Assembly (NCBI RefSeq): GCF_019399895.1
Contig: NC_091878.1
Location: forward strand, 4,712,001 to 4,776,000
Length of the DNA stretch: 64,000 bases
Origin: Cardiocondyla obscurior
Taxonomy: Eukaryota; Arthropoda; Insecta; Hymenoptera; Formicidae
Direction of reading: 5' to 3'
The position numbers and the translations under genes are program-made. Every line of letters begins with the position of its first letter. Position 1 is the stretch's first letter. This document shows positions 50,401-63,300 of the stretch, in pieces. Below the pieces are notes generated by a model. The model made no database searches and was not told where the DNA came from. It saw only the letters and a list, made by a program, of their open reading frames with translations.

Positions 50401-51616
50401 ATTAATAACCATTCTAGTGCCCGATCCTTAGAGATATTCATTAATTACATATATAGTAAAATTTTTAATATTATACAAAATATCTCTGTATCGTTGCAAT
50501 TGTTTGACAAAAACATACAACTTAGTATTACACATGTTTAATATGTAATTTTACATTACGGATTGCTTTCTAATATGGATAACATATTCCTGTCGCATTT
50601 GGCAGTAACAAAAGTATTGGAATAGCACCGATTGTCGTGTTTAAAACTGGATCGATGAAAGAATAAAAACTTCCCTTACTATGTGAAACTCAAACATAAA
50701 CGAACAGATTGAAAAAGGAAACTAATTAAGGTTAAACAATACATATATCTCCCAATTATTCTACCTTATCAAAAAGTATTTATTTTATTACCTTAGATTA
50801 TGATAAACACATTTTTCTTAGTGCAAGAATTTTATGTACACTACATAACCTACATCTTAAAAGCGAATTTTCTCTGCATGTGATGGTGAATGCAAAAAGA
50901 ATTGCAGATACTCCGACAATGATAAATATATTATAAAGAATTTAGATGTTTAAAATAGATCTTTGTCGATATATAATATATATATATATATATAATTGTT
51001 TAAACAAATATCGAATATGAATCCTGTTCGGTTATTCGTTCCCATACAACGTCTCATATATCAAATTTGTCAGATAACAAGAAAATTATGTAAACGTGAC
51101 CATGTCAACTGCGATGAAAGTATGAACATTTAGAATGCGATATGTCGTACCGTCCGTCAGAGAGGGTTATAAACATGAAAAATTACTTAAGTCCAAAAAA
51201 AAATAACCACGTCGCCATTTATTAACGGTACTTATATCTTTACGAAGAAGATTCTCGCACACTCTCACGAAAAAATAGGATGACAGCGAGTAAGAAACGC
51301 GGTTTAGAGAAACGTTGACACACTTTCATACTGAACATTAAAAATAATTTTTTTTTTTTTTTTTTTATCAATTCTTATGCATAGATTACAACTATGAATG
51401 AGAATATGGATACCTCTTTTTGTTCCTTGTTTCTTCTTTCACTTTTCTCTCGTCGTTTCTTATCGCACATTTCTATCTTTCGTTTACTTGTATATCACGT
51501 CGTTTTAGCCGGTAATACATTGATGTCATTATCGTTGTTAGGCATATACAAATTAAATTAATGAGTAGCATTGCTCATGAAAGTTTCGGCTGTACGAGGC
51601 CAAAAAGAGAACAGGC
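44499..51616. other. intergenic stretch between GOLM and Hcf
   Basis: About 7 kb without a supported gene. The first 300 bases are CpG-rich and are probably the GOLM promoter. 44.8-46.3 kb is mixed and may hold repeat remnants (a TACAGGGTGTTTC end at 44876). 46.4-51.2 kb is very AT-rich. The last few hundred bases before 51617 should be the Hcf 3' UTR. A lone ATG plus splice-donor unit at 47602 is described among the findings. Confidence 0.5.
51218..51223 (-). terminator. candidate polyadenylation signal of Hcf
   Basis: AATAAA on the minus strand, about 400 bases past the Hcf stop. AT-rich sequence offers other candidates further down, so the main site is uncertain. Confidence 0.3.
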
Positions 51617-54600
51617 TCACGAGAAATTATCACTAGCCGATTCCATTTTCATTTTCTTCTGAGGGGAAGTCGCTTGCGATCGTAGGTCTGTGTTAGCGGG
51701 TCTTTTCACTTGCGGATTACTTTTCACTGCAGTAGTTGGATCTGCTAATGATAATGTGTCAATTCATGTGTACTTGCAAAAAACAAAAAAAAAGAATTTT
51801 TTTAATCAGCTAAATTACGCCACTCACCTTGCAACCACCTAACTTGAGTAGCTGGTCCATATCCCTTGTCGTTTCGTGCTGCTATTCTAAAGATTATGGC
51901 CGGTTTCGTAGTGGTGTCCACGTGAGCGGCATTAAGGGCACTATTGTTCACCGAACAAGAATTACTCGAACCGCAATAAACTCTAATAAAAGCTAATTGA
52001 TTTGGATTCGACACAACTGTTTTTGGTTCTCCGTCATTGTTTAACGCGGTACTTCGCACTGCCAGGTAGACGGAATACTCGAGAATGGGCCCAACGTTGC
52101 TAGGCGGTGGTTCCCACGAGATTTGTGCGCCGTCCACAGATTTGGATATCTTTATAGCACTCGGTGCACCCGGAAATCCCGGAAGACACGTTTTAAATGC
52201 CGCTACCTGTAAAAAAAAAGCAAAAATTTATTATTTTTAATATGTTAAACAATTTTTTTTTGTTATAAAAGATGTAAGATAATAAACGGACACTTTTTCG
52301 GTAGTAAATAGAAGTTTTACGCCGTTTTAGCCGTCTTTTTTCATCTCAATCGGTCACCCGATTTGTGCGTCGAGTAAAACACGCAACAAGATAAAAGCGG
52401 CGATGTATCGCCCAAAAGTATTAATATTTTTAATATTTATATTTCGACTACTATAGCAAAAAATGTAAAACGGCATAGAACTTCTTCTTGTCTCGAAAAG
52501 TTTTACCTACTCCCGAAAGTTTTTATTTTATTTTATTTTATTACTATAAAACATCCTATACAATATTGTAAAATAAAAAGTTTAATGTATTACCTCACTC
52601 CAATCACTTTGTCCACAACTATTCACAGCGGCAACTCTAAATTTGTAGGCAGTACCTGGTTCTAATGTTACTTTAACTCTTCCTTTAAAATCATCCATTG
52701 TCAAAGGCTGCGTTATATCTAACGGTTCGTCACCAGGAAGATAATAATGTTGAACAGTATAACTATTTCCTTTTATCACTCCCACATCGAACCACTCTGC
52801 TTCTTTTTTCTCCTCTTCAGTCTACAAAAATATCGATTAAAATAATACATATTTAAATTTTATCTACTTATGTCATCACTTAATTACTATTTTAGTTGTA
52901 ATCAAAAATTTGATTGTAATAATTATCATTGTATCTAATATAAAAAAAAATATAATTTACCTGTTCGTTTTTAACTTTTATCGCTGGTTCTGCCGATCCT
53001 AAAGCAGCAGTAGCCAATGTTGTTAACGCTGTCGAATCGTCTCCAGTTTCTGACCTGGCATCGTTAATCTTTTCTTGTTTCTGATTTTCTTTTTTCGGAA
53101 TAAGGTCATCTTTCACATCCATTTTCACAGGGGTATGCACTCTTTCTAATTCTTTTTCAACAGGTGCGGCCACCCCATTAATCGACGATATGGGTAAATC
53201 AGATAATTTATCCTGTTCCATTTTAGGTTCATCATTTGATTCCAATTTTATTGAAACATTTGAAGTAATAGCAGGAGATGTTACGTTATCTTCTGGAGTC
53301 GATGTATTATTATCAGTGATCATTGATTCATCGGCATCATTCGATTTTGTAACAGAACTCTCCGTTGGAAGATCAGTTTTTAGTTCTACAATTTCATCTT
53401 TTACCTTCTCAGTTTTTTGAATATCACTTTCGGGAGGATGCGATGTGTCAGTATCTTCGGGAAGTGAATCTTCAGAAACTAATGGTTTTTCATCCTCGGA
53501 AAGAAATTGATTTTTTACTTGGCTGTTTTCATCTTGCTCAGTTTCGTCAACCTCCATTGACAGATTTGCGACGTCGGTCGGTGGCGTTTGTTTATCCTCC
53601 GTAGACGATTGTAAAGGCAGCTCAGACTTTATTTCTTTTACTTCATTGACTACACTTGTATCTTTTATCTTTTTTTCATTTGGTAACTCTGCAACATCAT
53701 CGTTAGTCTTCGTAGATATTTCATCATCGTCTGGTGGATTGGCAACTTCTTTCTTAATTTGACTGGAGGTAATAGATTCAGAAAGATCAGCTGTCGGTTC
53801 TTCATCATTTTTTATAGCAGGTTCTTCTTTTACAGTCGATTCTTGTGCCTGAATATTTTCGGATGTATTATCGTTTTGTTCCGTTACAGCTAATTCAGTA
53901 CCAGTCGATTCGTTAGCATTTTCCGGAGTTGGCTCCTCATCTACATCCATTTTTTCTTCACCTTCCAGTAAAATATCGTCTATTGGACCATCTACTTGAG
54001 GAAGTACAAAGTTTCCATCGCCATCCACTTGCATTTGTTCTCCTGTACTCATCTGAGATACTAGAGCAGCTGCTGTGGTTGCCTCATTGCCGTTACAACT
54101 ATCGTCCATTTTATCATCACCGCCAGTACTATCATCTGTAGTTACCATAAATGATAAACCACCAGATGGTTCTTGGATTGGATCTATCAGGCCAGCTTCT
54201 GCTGCTAATGCAGCTAATGCAGCATCAGTAGTAGCAGGACCGTCAGAAGTAGACGCTAAAATATTATTTTATCATGTAAGTTAATATCGTAAATAATTTT
54301 TATAATTTATATAAATATTAAAACAAAATTTAAGAACCTAAAGAGGCAGAAGGTTGTTTTTGCGAAGAAACAAACAGCATTTTGCTAGTATCTATTGAAT
54401 CGGATGTGCTAGAAGTAGTTACTATAGAACTACTACTCGTCGGTAAAAGCGTAACTGTTTTTGCACTTATACCCGCGGGCATTTGCAAAGTCACTGGCTT
54501 TCCAGATACCGCTTCCTATAATTTTATAAAGTAAATTTAATAATTTTAACGTATATCTTGTAAAAAAAAAAAAAAAAAAAAAAAAATAGACAGGGCATTT

Positions 54601-57600
54601 ACTATAGAACACCCTGTATAAATATGTTTTATTGTATACTTACAGACGTCTTTTGTATTTGCGGCATGGTAACAAGTTGATTTTTGCCAGTATTAAAAAT
54701 AGTTGGTGCACCGCTCTTTGCAGAAATAGTTACCGTTTTCGGTACTCCTCCTTGACCAGGAACCGTGATAGTTAAAGGCTTGCCAGCAGTTCCACCGCCC
54801 ATTGCTCCAGAGGAAACGACTATCATTTTGACACCTTGCTGATTTGTGACGTGATTGGTAGCTGACAACGGCAAGACATTCACAGGAGTAGCTACAGGAC
54901 TAGCTCCCTGCCCTGCACCAGCTTGTGATGTCGTTACAGCTTGTACAGCTCTAAGACCAGAGCCCGTGGTGACAACGATAAATTGATTGGTTCTTCCGAC
55001 CAATCCAGTGTTCCCTGGCGGCTTAGTAATCATTATGGTCGGTTTACCCGTAATATTCTGTCCTTTGCTCATTACTATGTTAGACGTTTTTACAGTTGTG
55101 AGGATTTTCGATCCCGCAACCGTGTTAGGATTTACCAATCGTAATATTGTTGGTCCTTGATTCGTGAGAGGTTTCGCACCGGTAGCTTGGACGCCTTTGC
55201 CGGGAATAATGCTCATCTTAGGTACAGTAGCTACCATGCCTTGTCCAGTTTTCACGAGATGTAAAATCTGACCAGGTATATTTTGGCCAGGTTTTTGCAG
55301 AATAATTTGCTTACTTTGTTGTGGCGATGCAGTGCGCAATACTGTCGCTCCAGGCGCGGCAAAACGTATCTGTTGACCTGGTTGAACATTTTTCATTCTG
55401 ATAGTGTTTGTTGTGGTTGCTGTAGCGGTCTGTGGCATAATCGACACATTATTCATAGTAATCTTCGGAGTGGCTGCTGCTGCCGCAGCCAAAGCGGCGA
55501 TTCCAGACATAGCAGCAGGCGTTTGACCAGCTGAAGCTGAAGTTGCAGTCGTAGTAGTAGCAGATGCAGTTGTTTGTTGCTGTTCAGTGGTAGCAACTAC
55601 AACTGCTGTTGCTGTAGTAGTGACCAAAGGAGACCGGATACGTATAACGTTACCCGTCGCGACTCTGGGAGTCATAGGACTTGTCGGCTTTTGTACTGCC
55701 GGTACTGATTTTTGCACGGGATTTGCACTTTGAACTCGTAATGGAGTTGCCACGGATGAAACAGATATTGCCACGGATGTTCTAGCAGCAGCAACAGGCG
55801 ATGTAGTTGGAGGAAGAGCAGCGATAGTAGTCACAGGTGGAGATGTGATAGGTATGGTCGTAGGAGTTGTTACCATTGCAGAAGTGGTGACAGCAACAGC
55901 AGCAGTACTGACAATAGGTGCAGTTGGTGTTGGTGTGCTTACCGAAGGGAAGGTAGCAGATGCCGCTACAGGTGGCATATCATATTTTTGAATTTGAAGA
56001 ATGTAATATTGCGCGGACGGGCTTGCTGTCCAGCTGACTTCCAATGTTTGTGTGGAAGCCCTAACCAACTGAACTCTGGAAGGTGCCGCTGGCTTACTTA
56101 CTTCGAGATACCATAAATCTTTACAACATACCTAAAATTAAAAAAAAAATTAAAATATTAATGCAATAATACGATTTTATTAAATAAAAATTTATTTTAT
56201 AATTAATAATCTAACCTGGTTGTTCCAAGCTTTACGATATCCATCTCTACCCGACCATACATAAAGTCTGCTATGAACACCAACCGCACAATGGCCAGCT
56301 CGAGCACGAGGAACATTTTCCTCTAAAGAATCAACAGTTAATTGCTCCCAAGTCAGAGTTTCTAAAACAATTAAAAAAATAACTTACCAAAATTTATCGG
56401 ATTAATGATTAAAATTAATTAATTTTGCAGTTTTATTAATTAAATTTTAATAACATAAAAATGACTTCCATCTATAACATTGTTAAAAAAAAAGAAAAAG
56501 AAAAAAAAAAAAAAAAAAAAAAGAAACCAACTTACCTAGATTCAAGCATGCTAACGTGCTTGTGCATTTCCACTCTTTCTCGTGAGTCGCAACTTTAACG
56601 TCATCGACAACTAATGGCACCCATCCCCCAAATACATACATTCGATGACCAATTAAAGTGGCAGTATGAAGCGATCTTGGTAGAGGAGTAGGACCGTGAA
56701 CCACTGGCTTGTTCCAAGTCATTGAATCAACATCGAGAAACCATAAATCACCTAGACGGCATCCACTCATGCCACCATAAATTACCAACCAAGATTTGCC
56801 CGTGGTACGATCGGTGTATGCCACTCCGGTATGGGATTCTCTGGGAGGAGGTGCATGTCCGTGCGTTTGCGGCACATCCCAGGCAGTTTGGCCATTAGGA
56901 AGGAGTTCAAGCGTGTATAGATCGTTCAAATATCTCGGTATGTTACTTTTCGGATCATCACTTTCATTCGCCAGACCTCCAAAAAGGAAGACCCTATTAC
57001 CGATGAGAGTAAAACTATGCCCTAATCGTGGGCACGGCGGTGGTTCATGTTTAGGTGGCTTTGGCCTCAAATGTTTCCATTCCCACCGACTCGCTTGTAA
57101 TTCGTACAGTTCATTAGAATATTTTCCATATTCCACCATTCCGCCAAAAACGAAAATGCGAGTGCCGTCGACAACGAAACCATATGCTGCACATCCTGGC
57201 GGAACATCTCCCTTTGTAGATGGCACAAACCATTGATTTGTTGCTGCAAAAAAATATCTTACATGATTCTCTTGATGCAAGATTAGATTGCAATAATTAT
57301 GTATTTATTAAATTTAAATAAAATATATATTAATTTAATAAAATTAATTATATAAATAGAATACTTATCCACGTAAAACATTTTTTTCAACGTTATCAGT
57401 GTTATAAATATCAATACAATGCAGTAATAAAAAAAGTTTAATAGTAAAAAATATAAAAATAAATAAATATATAAAAAAAAAAGAAATCTGACGAGCGTTA
57501 TTTTTTTTTACGTGCCATCTTACACTTAAAAGAAAATTCGTTCGCGCAATGATAAAAAAGAGTGGAAAAAAGAAAAGCGAAAATTCGTAACAACGAAAAG

Positions 57601-58435
57601 CGCAGACCATATGCATTCCGCCTGTTACCATGGGGAGCTCGTGCGCGAAGACAAACATTTCGAAATCGGGCTTAAAATGCGCGCAGCGACGTGCGCCGGC
57701 GTACGTCGGGCATAGAGACGTAAAGCGCGAGAAGGACGATACTGCACGGCGCGGGGAGCGAACGAAGGGTGAAGAGGAGGAGCGGGAGCGAAGGGAAAAA
57801 GGAGAAAGACAAGGTGGAGAAGCGCGAACGTGGAACGACGGGAAACTCGGCGGCGCGTTGCATCGCGACGGAGGGGCCGCGGGACAAGGGACGAGCGCGC
57901 GGCGCGAGGGTGAAAGGGGAGGGGACGTTGGAGACAGCAATGGCCGCTCCCGCGCGTATAAACATGTAGGATGACAGACCGCGATGATTTCAGGGGTCCG
58001 TCGCGACTAAGCGACCGGTCGGCGGGCGCGAGGACGGCCCTTGACCGGGCCCGAGGGCGAACATCGGGTCCGGTCAGCGGTGGTGGCGTTCAGGATGCGG
58101 AATTAACGGGTACGGCCGCTGATCCGGCCGGTCGCGGTATTGTCAACGTATGCCGCCATATTGGTTCGCGGGAATCGCCAGGTACGGCGCGGCGCACGGG
58201 CAAGGGACGCAGCACGGCGGCGTAGACAAGAGAATACACTTGAAGGAGAGGGGGGAGGCGGGGGATCAAGCTCACCTGTATTGTACACATGTAGCTCGTC
58301 GACGATGCCCTCGTTACCGCCGCCGAAAACGACCATAAGATCCTTGATGGCGACCGCCCGGTGGCCATGCCTGGGTCGCGGCTGGGGCCCGGTCGGATTC
58401 GCGATCCGCTTCCACTTTAGCATGGGTGCCGCCAT
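51617..58435 (-). CDS. Hcf: host cell factor (HCF), chromatin scaffold protein
   Basis: Nine exons (58435-58276, 57243-56536, 56361-56216, 56131-54644, 54515-54338, 54255-52961, 52821-52594, 52206-51828, 51744-51617) join to 1569 residues. HCF tethers histone methyltransferase, acetyltransferase and deacetylase complexes to transcription factors in the nucleus. Residues 1 to about 350 form the kelch beta-propeller (repeats such as [40 protein letters not shown]), the docking site for DHxY peptides. A short fibronectin-III strand segment (about 350-390, SVQ-type self-association part) follows. Then come a Thr/Ala/Val/Gly-rich linker (390-930) and an acidic Glu/Asp-rich region (930-1325). The C-terminal fibronectin-III pair (about 1326-1527) and a basic tail with KR and KKMKM (nuclear localisation signal) close it. 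Vertebrate 26-residue HCF repeats are absent. Two QVDG sites (969-972, 980-983) could be Taspase cuts. Confidence 0.95.
52291..52524. repeat. inverted-repeat element in an Hcf intron
   Basis: The intron between Hcf exons 7 and 8 holds arms that pair imperfectly. TCGGTAGTAAATAGAAG with TTTTACGCCGTTTTA on the left faces TAAAACGGCATAGAACTTC with CCTACTCCCGA on the right. The whole element is about 235 bases and non-coding, and it looks like another small foldback element. Confidence 0.45.
54590..54617. repeat. remnant with ACAGGG...CCCTGT ends
   Basis: In the Hcf intron between exons 4 and 5, a run of about 25 A is followed by ACAGGG, a short AT-rich spacer and CACCCTGT. The minus strand reads TACAGGGTGTTCTATAG. 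A similar TACAGGGTGTTTC end lies at 44876. Such words are common at the ends of insect interspersed repeats. Confidence 0.4.
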
Positions 58436-59700
58436 GATGACCGTCGATCACATCATTTTTTTATACCGCGCGATTGTACTATACCACCAGCACCACCGAC
58501 GTCGTCTCCGTGGCTAATTCGGACGCCGTCGAGTCGAGTCTCGCGACGCTCGGCGGATTTCCCACGGGCGTCTCCTCCGTTATCACAGAAACCGTTACCG
58601 CGTAATCCGTCGTCAACGGGCCTTCAACGACGACGATAAATGCTCAAGAGTCTACGGACACTCGCGCGATATCACTCTCGGCGAGCCGCCCGAGCGGCGC
58701 CGTTCTCGAGACCCGTGCGTTCCGATTCTAACCTCTCCGGAGGCGCGGCGAAACGGCGCGAGCTCCTCCCGCGCGCGTCCGTATCCGCTTCAACTCCCGC
58801 GACGTTCTTACAGCCGGCGATCGGCGGTGGCGGCAGCAGCAGCAGCAGCAACAGCAGCAGCGATGGCTATACCGCTCGTACGCGCGCACACGTTGCTCGC
58901 ACTATTTGCGAGGAAAGCCGCTGGTTCGAACTCTGAGGAGGGCGCCGAGACTTCGCCGCTACGAAAAGGGACTCCCAGCGGCGCGCAACACGTACACACG
59001 CACAGAGGAGGCGACGCGTACCGTGTGCGTGCACGTCCGTATTTACGTATACGCGGTGTTTACGGCCACCGGTAACGTGGACGATAGACCGCCAACTCAG
59101 CGGCGCGCCGCCACCCGGGCGGATACGTTCCCGCGATCGCGACGCCGTTCACACGATCGACTTTCCCGGGTTCGATAATTCTCGAGACGATTTCGCGGCG
59201 GCGACGACGACAAGACGGCGACGGCGTCGTTGATTTGGGGTGGAAGAGAAGAGTGGTTCCGTACGTACATGCGCGCGCGCGCGCGATTCTCGATCCTTTT
59301 CTCACCTTCTCACCTACGGTCGTCGACGTCGTACCCTCTCGCGGTGAAACCTGCGTCAAAACGAACGAAAAACGGCGCGGCAAGATATCACTGAGGCACG
59401 ATCGCGTGGAGCTGGACGAAGCGTCGAGTATCCGCGGCCTGACGCTCGCTGCGAGCGAGACGCGACGACCAGCCGCTGGCGGTGAGCGATTCCGTCGTAC
59501 TTATCGGGAAAACGGCCGAAATATTCCGTAGCTCGATGGCGCGCACGAGCGGTCTTTGCGGACCTCGTCCACCATTGCACACAACGCGTCGGTAACGAGC
59601 AGTAACAAACGCATTGCCAACCGACGCCGCTTCTCGATGCAGGAAATGCAACCCTCGGACGATTAATCGATTCACTTTTCGACTTTCATTTGGTCCAACA
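57600..59700. promoter_or_regulatory. CpG-rich island at the Hcf 5' end
   Basis: About 2 kb of CpG-rich, purine-biased sequence covers the end of Hcf intron 1, exon 1 and 1.2 kb upstream. It contrasts sharply with the AT-rich DNA on both sides. It most likely holds the Hcf promoter. A short CAGCAG-type microsatellite lies at about 58831-58862. Long open frames here on both strands arise from the GC-rich composition and lack any domain. Confidence 0.45.
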
Positions 59701-60304
59701 TTTCAGGGCACTCTGGCGTTGAACATGAGAATTGCATAGTTGACTATATCATTACGTCCTCGAAGATTACTTATAATCAAAATAAAGAAAAATTAAATCC
59801 AGAATATTATTGTATTAATATTAATTTTGTCTTTTTTTACCCCAAAAATCGGCATCTTTATTTTATAACTCTTAACGAATGTTGGTATTGTTGCAATAGT
59901 ATTATTTTATACAATCATGTTAAATCTTTTTACAATATAAATTTTTTGAAATAACACACATTACTTTAAATGTAATATTTTTAACAAAAATTTCTCGAGA
60001 TTCGATTTTCATCGAATAAGTAAATCACCGTTTTGAGATACATTTACAATTCACTTGTATTTCGTAGACTGCTAAAGTATGATTACTTTAGTTAAAGGAA
60101 TATATTTTGCTTATCCTAATTATATACCTCTAATACAAAATTATTTACAATATTAAAGTTTTAATCTGATATCTTAATAGTAATAGTATCAGATAATAAA
60201 AGAAATTGTATATTTCTTTTTTGTTTTTAAAGAAATATTCAGTTTTTCATTCTTTGAATAAAAATTCAATTTAAATTAATATAATATACGATGTAAATGT
60301 AATA
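58436..60304. other. interval between the Hcf start and the alpha-COP 3' end
   Basis: Apart from the CpG-rich Hcf promoter region (to about 59.7 kb), this interval is AT-rich and should carry the alpha-COP 3' UTR. AATAAA on the minus strand at 59862-59857 is a candidate end signal. No separate gene is supported. Confidence 0.4.
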
Positions 60305-63300
60305 TTAATGCTCTTTACCAACCAAAGCGACTTCACATATTTTGCATATTGTATCTCTAAATTGTGGATTATAACTGGCACCGCATAAGGGGCACTTCAC
60401 TTCTGGTTTTCCTTTATAAATAGGTGTAAATGTACTTGCACACAATGAGAATGGATTGTGCTCGTCATATGCTAATTTATGCTCATCAACAGGATTTTTG
60501 TCACAAGACTGAAAAAGAATAAAAATCAAATTTTAATCGTAAATATAAATTACTTATATAAATACACTAATTTACGATAAAAAAATTAATATTACCTGTA
60601 ACAAAACTCGAATTTTTTGTGCGAGTTCTGGATTTGGTCCGAGCTCGAGTAATCTTCTCGCAAATGAAGCTGCGGTTTTGTAATTTTTTAACTTGTAAAA
60701 CAAATTTACAGCTACTTGAAGAGTAAGAATCTGATGTACGGGTTGTAAATTACAATGCGTGAAATACGCTGCCATCTCACAAATTCTTTTTTGCTCTATT
60801 AACGTGGCTCTTGGTAAATTTTTGCGCTCAGTCTCCATTTTTAAACCTAAGATATACTCACGACAAATCTGAATTAGCTGTTGAGCTTCTGCAATATCTT
60901 GCTTGGTATCAACCACGAGTAACGGTACACTTAATAAGATACTTTGCAGCTTCTCTACAGCCTTGGCAAATTTGCCATTTGTTGTTAATTGATAGCATAC
61001 TTGAAGACGTTGAACAAGCTCGGATAGATGCAATCCTACCGCAGGTAAACCCGTTTTCGGTGCATTTTCCTTCCAATTGGAATCTTTCCAATTTCTTTGA
61101 GGATATCCGTATAATGACGGCACAGAAGGTATACATGTAAAAGCTGTTCTGGAGCGTGCAAATGTACTTAAAAATACAGTTTGATAAGGACCAAATTCAA
61201 CCACTCCGACTTGATTGTGCAATAATCTAAAAGCGGACTCAAAAGATCCAGCCAATATATGATCGACTACCAATTTTGAATTATTAACCCAATGCTGTGG
61301 TGGCGAAACTCCTTTAGTAGGTACTGATTCATAACTTTCATCGGAAGTTGCTGTAGCTTCGAGTTCCGGAGGAAGATCAACGTCCTCAACGTCCCATCCA
61401 GGATTCTCTTCACCTTCTGGTGCAACCTCCGCGTCTGCGCCTTCTTCCTCGTCAATACCGAGTTCCTCGTCATTGCCCCATCCTTCGGGTATCGCTTCAC
61501 CATTGTCTTCCAAAGCCATAGCAGCTACTATTTGAGTTTTACTGCGAGACATCATCGCGCCTTCGAAAAAGCCTTTAGAAACGGTCAACAACGGCCAATT
61601 GTTCTCAGCTTGCTGAATAGGTACAGGTGGACGGAGATATGTAGCATTTTGTTCTAATGCAGTAAGTTCCTCGGTCATTGATTGATACCCGTTATCGTCG
61701 TCTTCGTTTGATATCCCGTGGACTTTTTCGGTAACGTATGCTAACGACGTTTGTCCAGAATTCTATAAATGGAAATTTATACGTTATTTTTATGCTATGT
61801 TATAATTTTTAAAAATTCTTTGTATGTATATACATATAAAATTAAATAAAAAATATACCCGCAAAAGTTTAGCTCGTTCATAAATGTCTCCAAGAAGTAA
61901 GCTTCCTTGATATTGTCCAGATACATCTTTCCGAATTTCCGCAATTTTTATCATTTTACGTAGCTTCTCTAAATTACCGGTTATTAGATAAAGGAAAGCC
62001 AATTTCTCAAAATTTTTAGTTCTTTGATAACACATTTCCACAACTTGATGATTGCCTTGTAGCAGAGCGGTTTGTGCTAAACTTTCCCAACACGATTTCT
62101 GATCAAGCGACCGCGCTGCTTCTAATGCAACTTCGATATTTCCACATTCGAGTGCAAGACCAAATCTGGTCTTTTCATCTTTTACAAAGTGAAGCGCCAC
62201 TTCCGGATATCCTTTTTGTTGTAAATATGCTATAATTGATTGCCCAACGAGATTTGCGGTGCGAACCATATGTAAAACTTCCTCGTATTTTCTGTTAATT
62301 AATGCTAATTTAAATTTATATTCTGTCGGGTCTATTCGAAGGATTCTCGGCTTACATTCTCGATCCAAGCAATAAACTTGGTTTCCTTTTACTCTCGTGA
62401 CATAGATAGGCAAATCTAGCGTGCGAATGATACCATAATCACCGTTGCTGATTGCATATTTAATGTGATTACTGGTCGTATAAATAAATACACCAGAATC
62501 ATCCCAAGCGCCAGATTTTACTCTAGAGTTTTCAGATATGCAGCAGAGGGATTTTAACCGACGATTGCAAATGTTGACGGTATGTTTAGATAGCAGTGCA
62601 ACATGAGACATGTCGCTAGACCATACGACATATTTACATTTTGCAATTTTTTCTTCTGCTAAAGTTCTCTTCTGTTGTACATCGAAAAGCGTCACTTGTT
62701 CTGGATCACGTAAAAGTAACATGCCAGTTCCAGCATAAAATATTTCGTCACAATTTGGAATTTGCACTTTCTTTGTAACTTCATTTTTCAGATTTTTTAT
62801 AACCAACTAAAAAAGAAAATGTCTACTGTTAAAATATTTTTTAATTATAAAAACGTACAGTAATAAATTATTTATAGAAATATTTACGTAATTATTTATA
62901 AAATCTATCGTACATAATGACTTACCGAATATGCTCTATCCAATACGGCAAATCGATTTCTGGCAACCCAAATGGCAGTGACACCGGATGCTCGTTTTGT
63001 ATCAGCGTCTGTGTTCGAATCTCCTTCGCGCGGTATCATATACAAATCGTAGGTACTATTCTCGATATTCGATGGTGATCTAGTACATATTAAAACGCTA
63101 TTTTCTGCTTGATTGTACGACATGCTGTAAGGCGGGGTTTTTCCTCCACCGCGTATTTGCATTACAGATGTATCCTTTGAAGTAGTAAAATCCAACTTTC
63201 GAAGAAACCGGTCTTTTACGTAAAACAAAAGATTTCCGTAAACAGCAAACGCAGGACGTTCTCTTTCAAGTTTAAAAATTATCATTCCTGAATCGTGACC

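Noticed and set aside
57365..57974. Proline/serine/arginine-rich frames in Hcf intron 1
   Set aside because: Low-complexity translation of purine-biased, GC-rich intron DNA; the kelch frame skips this region cleanly by splicing.
58917..58932. GGTTCGAACTC, similar to a tRNA B box
   Set aside because: No matching A box or cloverleaf stems around it; similar B-box-like words near 4396 also fail.
58640..58936. Plus-strand frame with Ser/Gly runs opposite the Hcf promoter
   Set aside because: It lies in a CpG-rich island with a CAG-type microsatellite, where long frames occur on all strands; no family features.
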